From Flavisphingomonas formosensis (GTDB lineage: Bacteria; Pseudomonadota; Alphaproteobacteria; Sphingomonadales; Sphingomonadaceae), in the NCBI RefSeq assembly GCF_009755815.1, contig NZ_WRPK01000008.1, positions 248,001-312,000 of the forward strand: a stretch of 64,000 bases of DNA, in the 5' to 3' direction. A program made the translations under genes and the position numbers. The notes under the pieces are model-generated. The model did no database searches. It was not told where the DNA came from and saw nothing but the letters and a program-made list of their open reading frames with translations. Within the stretch, counting starts at the first letter, position 1. Every line of letters starts with the position of its first letter. Below are positions 24,473 through 33,678 of the stretch, piece after piece.

Positions 24473-25315
24473 TCAATAACGCCCCGGCGCGCTTGCCTGG
24501 ACCTGGGCGGGTTGCTGCCCCTGGATGCCGCAGCCCGTCCACGCGATCACGTCGCCTGCCGCCGCCATCGCCTCCAGCGGCGGCAGCACGGGATCCCAGA
24601 GCCGGGCCTGGATGCGGCGGCCGTTGATGCCGTCCGCCGCATCGGAGGCGAGGAAGGCCATCGGCGGCCCCATGATCTCGGGCGGCAGCACCGCCTCGCG
24701 CGGCAGCCCCATCTCGTCGGTCATCCGCGATCCGCAGCCGCCGCCCGGCACCAGCACGTTGGCGGTGACGCCGGTGCCGGCAAGGTCGCTCGCCATGATC
24801 GCGGTCTCCGCCTCGAGCCCCGCCTTGGAACCGCCGTAGAGCGAGCTGCGCAGCATCGTGTCGAGGCTGGTCGTGTTGGCGACGATGCGGCCCCAGCCGC
24901 GCTGCTTCATCTGGTCGACGAGGCGGATGGCGAGCATCATCGGCGCGACGACGTTGATCGCCAGATAGCGCTCGATGATCGCCCGATCCGATCGCCAGAA
25001 ACGATAGGGATTGACCAGATAGTCCTTGGAGACCTCGTTGATCGCGACGCCGGCATTGTTGACGAGAATGTCGACCCGCCCGAAGCGCTCCAGCGCAAGA
25101 TCGGCCAGCCGCTCGGCCTCGCCCGGTTCGGCGAGGTCGGCGAGCGCATGCTCGACGCGCGGCGCGCCGAGCGCGCGGCATTCGGCGGCGGTCTGGATCA
25201 GCGTGTCCTCGCTGCGCGAGGAGAGCAGCAGGCTGTGCCCGTCCGCGGCGAGGGCATGCGCCATCACCCGGCCGAGCCCGCGTCCGCCGCCGGTCATCAG
25301 CACCATGCGTCCCAT
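24473..25315 (-). CDS. SDR family oxidoreductase
   Basis: A 280-residue short-chain dehydrogenase. Cofactor loop GGGRGLG (~9), NNAGVAI (~87), Ser in ANTTSLDT, catalytic YGGSK (~155). It has an extended C-terminal region (WDPVLPPLEAMAAAGDVIAW) after the usual fold. AAAGGAGAGG precedes ATG 25315. REP elements flank it on both sides, so it is likely a separate unit within the minus-strand catabolic block. The substrate is unknown. Confidence 0.88.
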   Translation of the reverse strand: MGRMVLMTGGGRGLGRVMAHALAADGHSLLLSSRSEDTLIQTAAECRALGAPRVEHALADLAEPGEAERLADLALERFGRVDILVNNAGVAINEVSKDYLVNPYRFWRSDRAIIERYLAINVVAPMMLAIRLVDQMKQRGWGRIVANTTSLDTMLRSSLYGGSKAGLEAETAIMASDLAGTGVTANVLVPGGGCGSRMTDEMGLPREAVLPPEIMGPPMAFLASDAADGINGRRIQARLWDPVLPPLEAMAAAGDVIAWTGCGIQGQQPAQVQASAPGRY

Positions 25316-25393
25316 GCGCCTCTCCTTTCATTGAGCCCTCTCCCGCTTGCGGGTTGCGGCATTCCCCATCGTTGATTCGGTGCTTTTCTTCTT

Positions 25394-25478
25394 CGTCACC
25401 CCAGCGGACGCTGGGGGTCGCTTTCCACGGTCGCCCGGCTGCCTGTCGAGAGCGATGCCAGCTTCCGCTGGCATGACG
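25394..25478. repeat. REPIN-like double palindrome (type A)
   Basis: Left hairpin ACCCCAGC-GGAC-GCTGGGGG and right hairpin ATGCCAGC-TTCC-GCTGGCAT, mirror image of the copy at 24238. Lies between the indolepyruvate oxidoreductase stop (25533) and the SDR start (25315). Confidence 0.85.
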
Positions 25479-25532
25479 CGGCAAAACGACGGGTGAATCC
25501 GGTAGCCCACTGGCGGGAGCCGGCTTAAGCGC

Positions 25533-28500
25533 TCACGCTGCCGCGGGAACCGGCGCATCGAGCGCGGCGAGCAGCTTCGTCTTCTCCGCCTCGTAGAGCG
25601 CGACATTGGCGTCCTTGATCGGGCCATAGCCCTTGACCATCTCGGGCAGCGACGCGATCGCAGCAATCTGGCCCTGGGTGGCGGGCGACAGGCGGGGCAG
25701 CAGCGCCTCGATCGTCGCGCGATACTCGCCGATCAGCCGCCGCTCCATGCGCCGCTCCGCCGTCTTGCCGAAGATATCGAAGGCTGTGCCGCGCAGGCCC
25801 TTCAGCTTCGCCAGGAGCCGGAATCCGGTGAAGATCCACGGCCCGAACTCGATCTTCTTCGGCTCGCCGCCGGGCTTGGCGGGCCGTGCGATCAGCGGCG
25901 GGGCAAGCTGCACCTTCAGCGTGTAATCGCCCTCGAACGCCTGCTCCAACCGCTCACGGAACGCGGGAGCGCCATAGAGCCGGGCCACCTCATATTCGTC
26001 CTTGTAGGACATGAGCTTGGAGAGACAGCCCGCGACCGCGGTGGTGACCTTGAGATCGCCGCCGAGGCCCGCCGCCGTTTCGGCCGCGCGTACCGTGCCG
26101 ACGAAATCGGCATAGGCCCGCGCATAGCCGGCATTCTGGTAGCCGGTGAGATGCTCGATCCGCCGCGCGATCAGCGTGTCGAGATCCTGCGAGACCGGCT
26201 CGTCCACCGCGTGCAGGCCGGTGCGCGCGATATAATCGTCGAGCTTGGCCGGATCGTGCGCCGCCAGCCGGCCCCAGTTGAACACCTGCAAGGTCGACTT
26301 GACCTGCGAGCCGTTGAGCTTGATCGCTTCCCCGATCGAGGCGAGCGAGAGCGGCACCAGTCCTTTCTGCACGGCGTAGCCGAGCATGAACATGTTGGTG
26401 GTGATGCTGTCGCCCATCAGCTTGGTGGCGATCTGCGTCGCGGAGATGCCGTCGACATTGTCCCCGACGACGCTGCGCAGCGCCTCGAGCTGGCCTTCGG
26501 CACCGAAGTTGATCGCGTTGTTGGACTGGAACTGCGCGGTCGGCACCACCTCCGTGTTGACGATGATCGCGGTGTCCGGCGCGACCATGTCGAGCGTCGC
26601 CGGGCTGGTGGTGACCACCATGTCGCAGCCGATGACGAGATCGGCGGCCTGGTTCCACAGGCGCGGCGCATGGAGCTGCTCCGGCGAGGGCGCGATGCGG
26701 ATATGGCTGAGCACGCCGCCGCCCTTCTGCGCCATGCCGGTCATGTCCATGACGCTGGCGCCCCTGTTGTCGAGATGCGCGGCCATGCCGGCGATCGCCG
26801 CGACGGTGAGCACGCCGGTGCCGCCGATGCCGGTCAGCAGGATGTTGTAGACCCCGTCATGGGCGCGCTGCGGCGGCGCGGGCAGCGCGCCGAACACGCT
26901 CACCAGTTCCTCATCGCGGAAGGCCGCGCCGAACTTGCGCGGCTCGCCGCCGAGGACACTGACGAAGGAGGGGCAGAAGCCGTCCTGGCAGGAGAAATCC
27001 TTGTTGCACTGGCTCTGGTCGATCTTGCGCTTGCGGCCGAACTCGGTGTCGACCGGCTGGACCGAGACGCAGTTCGATTTCTTGCTGCAATCGCCGCAGC
27101 CCTCGCACACTTCCTGGTTGATGAAGACGCGCTTGGGCGGGTTCGGGAACTTGCCGCGCTTGCGGCGGCGGCGCTTCTCGGCAGCGCAGGTCTGGTCGTA
27201 GATGATCGCCGAGACGCCGGGATGCTGCTGCATCTCGCGCTGCACCTCCTCCAGCTCGCGCCGGTGCCGCACGGTCGTGCCCGCCGGCCAGCGAATGTCG
27301 GAGGGATATTTGTCCGGCTCGTCGGTGACGATGACGATCGGCTTCACGCCTTCCCAATAGACCTGATTGGCCATGGATTCGACGGTAAGCGTGCCGTCCA
27401 CCGGCTGGCCGCCGGTCATCGCCACCGCATCGTTGTAGAGCAGCTTGTAGGTCATCGTCGCCCCGCTCGCGACGGCGGCGCGAATGGCGAGGAGGCCGGA
27501 GTGGAAATAGGTGCCGTCGCCGATATTCTGGAAGGCGTGGGGCACGTCGATGAAGGGATGGAGCCCGGCCCAGAGCATGCCCTCGCCGCCCATCTGCGCG
27601 GACCATTCGGTCGGCCGGTCCGGCATGAACATCGCCGACAGGCCGTGGCAGCCGACGCCCGCGAAGGTGAGGCTGCCGTCGACGGTGCGGGTCGACGTGT
27701 TGTGCGGGCAGCCCGAGCAGAAGAAGGCGGTGCGCATCAGCCCGGTGGGCTTGATCTGGTGCACCTTGGTCTTGGCCTCGCGGATGCGGGCGATCCGCTC
27801 CTTCAGCGCCTCGTCGGCAATGCCCAGCGCCTCGATCCGCGCGACCAGCACGTCGATGACGAGAGTGACCGAGGTCTCGCCGAAATCGGGGATCAGCCGC
27901 GCGCCGGACGGATCCTTCTTGCCGGTCAGCTCCGGCCGCTCGTCGGCACGGGCGGAATAGAGCAGCGCGACGAGCTGCTCCTCGACGAAGGCGCTCTTCT
28001 CCTCGACCACGAGCAGCTCGCGGTGGCGGCGGGCGAAGGCCAGCGCCCCCTCCGGCTCGATCGGGAAGGTCATGCCGAGCTTGTACAGCCGGATGCCGAG
28101 CGCGCGGGCGCGCGCCTCGTCGATGCCGAGCTCGGCCAGCGCCTCGCGCACGTCGAGATAGGGCTTGCCGGCGGTGACGATACCGAGCTCGCGCCGGTCG
28201 GAATCGAAGATCACCTTGTCGAAGCCATTGGCGCGGGCGAATGCCTGCGCGGCGGGCAGCTTATATTCGACGAGGCGCCGCTCGATCGGCAGCGGGAAGA
28301 TGTCGCCCTTGATCTTGTTGAGGCCGCCGGGCGGCATGGTGAAATCGGGAATGACCGGCAGCGAGCGGGCAGGATCGACGTCCACCGTCGAGGTGCGCTC
28401 GATCGTGTCGGTCACCACCTTGAAGGCGGTATAGACGCCCGCGAAACGCGACAGCGCCCAGCCGAGCAGGCCGAAATCGAGATATTCCTGCGTGTTCGCC

Positions 28501-29018
28501 GGATAGAGGATCGGCATCAGCGCCGCCTTCCACACCGGATCGGAGGAGGTCGCCGTCACCGTCGACTTGCCGCCGGTATCGTCGCCGCCGATCACCAGCA
28601 CGCCGCCATTTTTGGCGCTGCCTTCCAGATTGCCCTGGCGCATCACCTCGAAGGCGCGATCCACGCCGAGATTCTTGGCGTACCAGATGGCGAAGATGCC
28701 GTCATATTTCGCCTGCTGGTAATAATGCAGCCACTGGCTGCCGCGGATCGAGGTCAGCGCCAGTTCCTCGTTCACGCCGGGCGTGAAGCGGATGTGGTTC
28801 TCCTTGAGGAGCGCCGAGGCCGCCCAGAGATTGCTGTCGTAGACGCCGAGCGGCGAGCCGCGATAGCCGGTGATGTAGCCGGCAGTGTTGAGCCCCGCGG
28901 CCAGATCGCGCTGGCGCTGCATCATCGGCAGGCGGACCAGCGCCTGGTTGGAGGAGATGTAGATCCTCCCCTCGGCCTGGGTATATTTGTCGTCGAGGCG
29001 GACGGCGGTCTTGGTCAT
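25533..29018 (-). CDS. Indolepyruvate ferredoxin oxidoreductase (fused alpha-beta type)
   Basis: A 1161-residue fused 2-oxoacid:ferredoxin oxidoreductase. The N-terminal ~400 residues hold the pyrimidine-binding TPP domain (GYRGSPLGVYD), followed by FCSGCPHNTST and the pyrophosphate-binding region. A ferredoxin-like cluster segment lies near residue 630 (VCEGCGDCSKKSNC, CNKDFSCQDGFCPS). The gamma-like domain starts near 715 (LLTGIGGTGVLTVAAIAGMAA). It converts aromatic 2-oxoacids to acyl-CoA. Its ATG overlaps the amidohydrolase stop by 4 bp, so it belongs to the ring-cleavage operon; an arylpyruvate intermediate or a related 2-oxoacid is implied. Confidence 0.93.
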   Translation of the reverse strand: MTKTAVRLDDKYTQAEGRIYISSNQALVRLPMMQRQRDLAAGLNTAGYITGYRGSPLGVYDSNLWAASALLKENHIRFTPGVNEELALTSIRGSQWLHYYQQAKYDGIFAIWYAKNLGVDRAFEVMRQGNLEGSAKNGGVLVIGGDDTGGKSTVTATSSDPVWKAALMPILYPANTQEYLDFGLLGWALSRFAGVYTAFKVVTDTIERTSTVDVDPARSLPVIPDFTMPPGGLNKIKGDIFPLPIERRLVEYKLPAAQAFARANGFDKVIFDSDRRELGIVTAGKPYLDVREALAELGIDEARARALGIRLYKLGMTFPIEPEGALAFARRHRELLVVEEKSAFVEEQLVALLYSARADERPELTGKKDPSGARLIPDFGETSVTLVIDVLVARIEALGIADEALKERIARIREAKTKVHQIKPTGLMRTAFFCSGCPHNTSTRTVDGSLTFAGVGCHGLSAMFMPDRPTEWSAQMGGEGMLWAGLHPFIDVPHAFQNIGDGTYFHSGLLAIRAAVASGATMTYKLLYNDAVAMTGGQPVDGTLTVESMANQVYWEGVKPIVIVTDEPDKYPSDIRWPAGTTVRHRRELEEVQREMQQHPGVSAIIYDQTCAAEKRRRRKRGKFPNPPKRVFINQEVCEGCGDCSKKSNCVSVQPVDTEFGRKRKIDQSQCNKDFSCQDGFCPSFVSVLGGEPRKFGAAFRDEELVSVFGALPAPPQRAHDGVYNILLTGIGGTGVLTVAAIAGMAAHLDNRGASVMDMTGMAQKGGGVLSHIRIAPSPEQLHAPRLWNQAADLVIGCDMVVTTSPATLDMVAPDTAIIVNTEVVPTAQFQSNNAINFGAEGQLEALRSVVGDNVDGISATQIATKLMGDSITTNMFMLGYAVQKGLVPLSLASIGEAIKLNGSQVKSTLQVFNWGRLAAHDPAKLDDYIARTGLHAVDEPVSQDLDTLIARRIEHLTGYQNAGYARAYADFVGTVRAAETAAGLGGDLKVTTAVAGCLSKLMSYKDEYEVARLYGAPAFRERLEQAFEGDYTLKVQLAPPLIARPAKPGGEPKKIEFGPWIFTGFRLLAKLKGLRGTAFDIFGKTAERRMERRLIGEYRATIEALLPRLSPATQGQIAAIASLPEMVKGYGPIKDANVALYEAEKTKLLAALDAPVPAAA

Positions 29019-30013
29019 GGGTGCAATTCCAGCAAGTGGGCGGCATTGCCGCCGAGGATGGCCAGGCGATCGCCTTCGGAAAGGCCGGCCGCGGCGACGA
29101 AGGCGGGCAGGTCGGCCTGGCCGATCTCGGTCGGCCCGTCGCTGCCGGCGAGGATCCGATCGGCGCCGAGGCGGGTGGCGAGATAGGCGAGGTTCTCGGG
29201 CGAGAAGACCACCGTGTCGTACCAGAAGCGCCGCACATAATCGGTCGGCGGCTGCTTGAGCCGGCCCTGCATCGCGCCGGGAAATTTGCGCCAGACCAGC
29301 TCCATGCGGTCGATCACCGAGCCGATCATGCCGCCGCCATGGGCAAAGACGATCTGGAGCTCGGGAAAGCGCGCGAAGATGTCGGTCGCCATGAAGCCGG
29401 CGAGCGCCATCGTGCCCTCATAGGGTATGCCGACCACAGCGCCCATCAGCGCCGGCCCCTCGATCCGCTCCAGCCCGCCCGGCTTGATACCGTGGACGAA
29501 CAGCGGCAACCGGCGCGCCTCAGCTTCCGCGAGCACGGGGTGGAAGATCTCCGCCGCAATCGAGGTGCCGTTGACGTGGCTGCCGACGAAGAGACCAGAC
29601 AGGCCGAGCCGGGCGACCTCGGCGACCTGCGCGCGGGCATGGTCAGGATCCTGCAGCGCGAGCACGCCCATGCCGCGCAGCCGCCGGCCGGAGCGCGCGA
29701 CCATGCGGGCGCACTCCCGGTTCATCGCGTCTGTGAGGATCCGTCCCGCCTCCGGGGCGAGCCAGTAGGAGAGGAGTTCGGGCAGCGGCGAGAGCAGCTG
29801 GACGTCGACGTCCGCCGCGTCCATCGCACCGATCCGGCGATCAATGTCCCAGTAGAGAGCATCAAAATCGCGGAACGGCCTTTCGCCGACGAACATCGTC
29901 GCCGAGTCCTCGTCGGCGGCGAGACGCAGGCTCGGCCAGGCGGGCTCGTCGACCGCCGCGGGCTTGGCCGGGAAGCTCTCCGGGATGAAGTGGTTATGGA
30001 AATCGACGATCAT
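29015..30013 (-). CDS. ACMSD-type amidohydrolase family protein
   Basis: A 332-residue TIM-barrel metal-dependent hydrolase or decarboxylase. Metal ligands: HNH in MIVDFHNHFIPESF at the N terminus, His in GLFVGSHVNG, His in FAHGGGMIGS (~235) and Asp in ILAGSDGPTEIG (~295). The family includes aminocarboxymuconate-semialdehyde decarboxylase and 5-carboxyvanillate or resorcylate decarboxylases, which act on ring-cleavage products or aromatic acids without redox chemistry. Placed between the extradiol dioxygenase/SDR genes and the 2-oxoacid oxidoreductase, it may decarboxylate or hydrolyse a ring-fission product. Confidence 0.85.
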   Translation of the reverse strand: MIVDFHNHFIPESFPAKPAAVDEPAWPSLRLAADEDSATMFVGERPFRDFDALYWDIDRRIGAMDAADVDVQLLSPLPELLSYWLAPEAGRILTDAMNRECARMVARSGRRLRGMGVLALQDPDHARAQVAEVARLGLSGLFVGSHVNGTSIAAEIFHPVLAEAEARRLPLFVHGIKPGGLERIEGPALMGAVVGIPYEGTMALAGFMATDIFARFPELQIVFAHGGGMIGSVIDRMELVWRKFPGAMQGRLKQPPTDYVRRFWYDTVVFSPENLAYLATRLGADRILAGSDGPTEIGQADLPAFVAAAGLSEGDRLAILGGNAAHLLELHP

Positions 30014-30019
30014 CGCGCG

Positions 30020-30808
30020 TCACATCATCCACTGCGCGCCGTTGATCGAATGGATCTGGCCGTTGACCGCGGCGGCATCGTCGCTCGCGAGGAAGGCGAC
30101 ATAGGCCGCGACCTCGCCCATCTCGGTGAAGCGCTGCGACGGGATCTCGCGCTTGGCGACATCGCGGGGATGCACGCTCATCCTATATTTGGCGAGGACT
30201 TCCGGATCGTCGCTCATCATCGCCTGCAGATCCTCGGTGAGCACGCCGCCGGGGGAGACGACGTTGAAGGTGACGCCGTGCCTCGCAAATTCGAAGGCGA
30301 GGCCCGTCACCAGTGCATGGACGCCGCCCTTGGCCGCATTGTAGCCGGCATGGCTGTAGGTGCCGGTGTGCACCGAATCCGCGCCGACGTTGATGACGCG
30401 GCCATAGCTGCGTTCGAGCATGCCGGGCAGGAAGGCGCGGGTGCACCAGAGCGTGGTCCACAGATTGCGGTCGATGGTCTGGCGCAGCGTCTCGGCGGTA
30501 TGCTCGAGAAAGGGCCGGATCACGCCGCCGCCGGCATTGTTCACCAATATGTCGCAGCGGCCATGGGCGGCGAGCACCGCCTCCAGCAGGCCCGCGGCGC
30601 CCTCCTCCCTGCTGAGATCGGCGGCGTGGCCGATCGCTTTGGGTGCGCCCGCTGCCTCCAGCTCGGCACAGAGCGCCGGCAGGCCCTCGCCATTGACGTC
30701 GCTGACCGCGAGCGCCGCACCCTCGCGCGCCAGCCGCATCGCGATCGCCTTGCCGATGCCGCGCGCGGAGCCGGTGACGACCGCGATCTTTCCGGAAAGT
30801 CCCGCCAT
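30020..30808 (-). CDS. SDR family oxidoreductase, possible cis-dihydrodiol dehydrogenase
   Basis: A 262-residue short-chain dehydrogenase: VVTGSARGIGKAIAMRLA at the N terminus, NNAGGGVIRPF (~86), catalytic GYNAAKGG (~152) preceded by VGADSVHTG where Ser is positioned, and MSVHPRDVAKREIP in the substrate lid. It lies 3 bp from the extradiol dioxygenase and 6 bp from the amidohydrolase. In Rieske oxygenase clusters the matching SDR rearomatises the cis-diol; this is inferred from position only. Confidence 0.88.
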   Translation of the reverse strand: MAGLSGKIAVVTGSARGIGKAIAMRLAREGAALAVSDVNGEGLPALCAELEAAGAPKAIGHAADLSREEGAAGLLEAVLAAHGRCDILVNNAGGGVIRPFLEHTAETLRQTIDRNLWTTLWCTRAFLPGMLERSYGRVINVGADSVHTGTYSHAGYNAAKGGVHALVTGLAFEFARHGVTFNVVSPGGVLTEDLQAMMSDDPEVLAKYRMSVHPRDVAKREIPSQRFTEMGEVAAYVAFLASDDAAAVNGQIHSINGAQWMM

Positions 30809-30811
30809 CGC

Positions 30812-31723
30812 TCAGCCCGTCACCAGGCCGGGGAATTTGGCGGCATGCTGCGTATCCGGCACGGCATCCCAGAGATCGAAATTGGCGGGATCGGCCGACA
30901 TCCGTCTCGGCTCGCGCGCGCCCGTCTCCGGGAACTGCTCCATGCCGAGCGTATATTCCCAGACGAAATAGTCGGGATCGTAGATATAGAGATGGATGCT
31001 GCCCGACGTCGGATGACGACCGATACCGAATTGGATCTGCACGTCATAGCGCTTGATCCGGTTGAACAGCTTGCCGATGTCATCGATCTCGTCGACCATG
31101 AAGGCGAGATGATGGAAGGTCGGCCGGGGCGCCGGAAACTGCAGCGGCGCGAAGCTGTGATGGTTGGGATTGGGGAAGGCCCTGAGCAGCGACGCGCGCC
31201 AACCCTCCAGATAGTCGGAGACCAGGAAGCCCATATTCTCGACCATATAGTCCGTGACCGCCTTGCAGTCAGGGATCACCAGGCCGTAATGCTTGCCGCC
31301 CTGGAAATTGGTCAGCCGGTTCTGCCGCGGCGCGACCGTATAGCTCATCCGCGCATAATATTCCCACACGGTGTTGAGCTTCGGCTCGACGATGCGGAAG
31401 GCGCGCTCCAGACCGAGCATCGCCGCCTCTTCCTGCGGGATGAGCTGTGGGGCGAGGCCGATGCGCTGATAATGGGCAAGCGCTCGATCGAGATCCTCCT
31501 CGGTCTCGAGTTCCCAGCTCGACCGGACGAAGCCGGGCTTTTCGGCGGGGATCAGCATCACGTCGTGATGCTGCGGCCCGATACGGAAGAAGCGGGCGCC
31601 GTCCGCGCCCTCACCCGCCGCATCCATGCCGAACACGTTGGTGGCGAATGCCGCGGACTTCTCGATATCGCTGACGTTCAGCGCGAGATAGCCAAGGCGG
31701 CGATACCGGAAATCCACTCCCAT
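30812..31723 (-). CDS. Extradiol ring-cleavage dioxygenase (two-domain VOC, BphC type)
   Basis: A 303-residue type I extradiol dioxygenase with two VOC domains. The N-terminal domain (LGYLALNVSDIEKSAAFATN) has no metal site; the C-terminal domain supplies His in GGKHYGLVIPD (~147), His in FHHLAFMVDE (~211) and Glu in YFVWEYTLG (~262), the usual 2-His-1-carboxylate Fe(II) site. It cleaves a catechol next to its hydroxyls. ATG 31723 has GAGGA upstream. No meta-cleavage product hydrolase (alpha/beta hydrolase with GxSxG) follows, which is unusual. Confidence 0.9.
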   Translation of the reverse strand: MGVDFRYRRLGYLALNVSDIEKSAAFATNVFGMDAAGEGADGARFFRIGPQHHDVMLIPAEKPGFVRSSWELETEEDLDRALAHYQRIGLAPQLIPQEEAAMLGLERAFRIVEPKLNTVWEYYARMSYTVAPRQNRLTNFQGGKHYGLVIPDCKAVTDYMVENMGFLVSDYLEGWRASLLRAFPNPNHHSFAPLQFPAPRPTFHHLAFMVDEIDDIGKLFNRIKRYDVQIQFGIGRHPTSGSIHLYIYDPDYFVWEYTLGMEQFPETGAREPRRMSADPANFDLWDAVPDTQHAAKFPGLVTG

Positions 31724-31740
31724 CTGTCTGTCCTCGCCCG

Positions 31741-32229
31741 TTACAGGATTATGGTGAGCCGCCCCTGATTGTAGAGGCTGTTGAGATCGAGCACGCAGCG
31801 CTTGTGCCGAATGCGCACGCCCTCGGGCGTCTCGACCAGGGTGAACAGCGCCTCGCCCATATAGACGGTGCTGGTATCCTCCTTGGTGCGGAACACCGCG
31901 AAATTGGCGCGGGCCTTCGTCGAGCCGTCGTCGCCGGCACTGATCCGCACGTTGCTGACCATGTGCCGCGTCTTGGAGCGCGGATATTCGGCATGGGCCG
32001 TCTTCTTGGTCAGCCGCTTGGCGCGGCCGCGGATCCGGTCGATCCGGTCCGACACCAGGAACAGAGTGTTGCGAGCATCGGCGCCGAGGGGATCCTCGCA
32101 CGCCGGCGACGTCACCTCGTACAGCGCGTCCTCGCTATAGAGTTCGGCCCATTCCTCCGTCTTCCAGCCGTCCAGCAGCTCGGCTTCGCGGAACAGAAAA
32201 TCCTCTACCTCGGATCGGGTCATGGTCAT
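31741..32229 (-). CDS. Ring-hydroxylating dioxygenase beta subunit
   Basis: A 162-residue NTF2-fold small subunit. It starts VEDFLFREAELLDGWKTEEW and ends CVLDLNSLYNQGRLTIIL, the typical C-terminal signature of beta subunits (LNxLxxQGxxTIIL). It stabilises the hexamer and has no catalytic role in most members. Located 19 bp after the alpha subunit and 17 bp before the extradiol dioxygenase. Two in-frame ATGs (32229, 32223) are possible. Confidence 0.93.
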   Translation of the reverse strand: MTMTRSEVEDFLFREAELLDGWKTEEWAELYSEDALYEVTSPACEDPLGADARNTLFLVSDRIDRIRGRAKRLTKKTAHAEYPRSKTRHMVSNVRISAGDDGSTKARANFAVFRTKEDTSTVYMGEALFTLVETPEGVRIRHKRCVLDLNSLYNQGRLTIIL

Positions 32230-32248
32230 CGTTCGAATTGCCCCCGTT

Positions 32249-33580
32249 CTATTTCTTCTCGAGCGTGTCGATTCCGCGCATCACGCGATCCCACATCGTC
32301 CAATAGGCCTGCATCTGGATCTCGTCGTCCGGCATGCCCGCGCCATAGAGCGGGTTCTCGACCTTGCCGAAGCCCTTGGAAATCTCGCTCCATTCGATCG
32401 GCGTGTGATCGGCCGCGTCCTGGCAGATCTCCAGCATCTCGATGTCGTCGGGCGAGCCGAAGCCGGCCGGCCCGAGGAAGGAGACGAAATTGTCGAGCCG
32501 CAGCGCGCGCAGCTCCTCGCTCTCGTCGTCCGGGCCCATCGCCCAGGCGGTGACGCGGATCTTGTTCTCGGATTCCGGCTCGATCACCCGCACGGTCACC
32601 GACAGGATGTCGTTGATCACTAGGTTCGGGAAGATCACCAGATTCTTCTGCGTCTCGGCGATATATTTGGCGCGCTCCTCGCCGAGCCGGCGGACCAGGC
32701 TGGCATAGCGCGCCTCGATCTCGGGCCTGGTGCCCGCGCCCATCGAGGGCAGCCACTGCGCGATCGGCCGGCCGGTCGGCACATAGCTGTCGAGCACGGC
32801 ATGGCCGTTGCCGAGCGCGCGCGCGCAGCCGGCGGTGTTATAGCTCTGCAGCGTCTTGTCGATCAGCCCCTCACCGGGCGTGCCCACCATCTGATCGCGC
32901 AAATAATCGAAATAAGAGGCGTGGACCGGGAAGAGATGGTAGCCGTCATAACTGTTCTCGCAGAGCAGCTTATAATTGGCGCGGATCGAATAAGTGTGTT
33001 CGCCCGAAAGGATGATCTGCTGCCCCTCGGTCTGGTCGCACAACGCGTCGATCTGGTCGCGTGCACCGTCGAGATAGTCGTAGAGGTTTATTGCGTTGGG
33101 ATTGTAATTGACGAACCAGAAGCCGCGATATTCCTCCAGACGCTCCACCGAACGCAGATCGAGATGGCCGTCCGCGTTAATCCCCTCGGCATAGCCGGTC
33201 TGGGTATTCTGCGAGACGAGGTCGCCTTCGGAGCTGAACACCCAGCCATGATAGGGGCAGGTGAAGTTGCGGGCATTGCCTGTCCGCTCGCGGCACACCT
33301 TGGCGGCGCGGTGCGTGCAGCTGTTATAATGGGCGCGCACTTCGCCCTTCTTGTCGCGGATGAAGATGAGGTCGCGTCCGCCCACGCGCCGCGCATGGAA
33401 ATCGCCCTTCTTCTTGAGCTCGGTATCATGACCCAGATAGAGCCAACATTTCGAGAAGATCTGCTCCTTCTCGCGCTCGAACACCTCGGCGCTGCGATAG
33501 GCGTCGCGATGGACGCGAAAGCTGCCCTGCGCCAGATCGGCCTTCACCAATTCCTCTCGGATCGGATCGTAGAGGGCCAT
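32249..33580 (-). CDS. Rieske non-heme iron oxygenase alpha subunit
   Basis: A 443-residue alpha subunit. Rieske [2Fe-2S] ligands: CTHRAAKVC (CxH, ~87) and CPYHGW (CxxH, ~108). Mononuclear Fe site: ENSYDGYHLFPVHASYF, giving bridging Asp and two His (~205-216); the third carboxylate lies near NPLYGAGM..EIQ. AAAAGGAGAG precedes ATG 33580. With the beta subunit it dihydroxylates an aromatic ring. No ferredoxin or reductase genes are nearby, so electron transfer must be supplied from elsewhere. Confidence 0.94.
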   Translation of the reverse strand: MALYDPIREELVKADLAQGSFRVHRDAYRSAEVFEREKEQIFSKCWLYLGHDTELKKKGDFHARRVGGRDLIFIRDKKGEVRAHYNSCTHRAAKVCRERTGNARNFTCPYHGWVFSSEGDLVSQNTQTGYAEGINADGHLDLRSVERLEEYRGFWFVNYNPNAINLYDYLDGARDQIDALCDQTEGQQIILSGEHTYSIRANYKLLCENSYDGYHLFPVHASYFDYLRDQMVGTPGEGLIDKTLQSYNTAGCARALGNGHAVLDSYVPTGRPIAQWLPSMGAGTRPEIEARYASLVRRLGEERAKYIAETQKNLVIFPNLVINDILSVTVRVIEPESENKIRVTAWAMGPDDESEELRALRLDNFVSFLGPAGFGSPDDIEMLEICQDAADHTPIEWSEISKGFGKVENPLYGAGMPDDEIQMQAYWTMWDRVMRGIDTLEKK

Positions 33581-33678
33581 ATCGTCTCTCCTTTTATGGT
33601 CGATTCCCGACCAGTTCGCCCGCATATGGTACGTATACTAACCTTTTTTGGCAACAGTCTTCCGAGGGTGGTCGCAGA

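Noticed and set aside
22690-25480. Clustered palindromes as a possible CRISPR array
   Set aside because: The units are large inverted hairpin pairs separated by whole genes or irregular gaps, with no short repeat-spacer periodicity and no cas genes.
26151-29186. A 1011-residue plus-strand open frame
   Set aside because: It is the antisense shadow of the indolepyruvate oxidoreductase gene, caused by high GC; its product is His/Arg/Asp-rich and has no domain, whereas the minus strand has clear motifs.
29021-31768. A 915-residue plus-strand open frame
   Set aside because: Antisense to the amidohydrolase, SDR and extradiol dioxygenase, all of which have intact catalytic residues.
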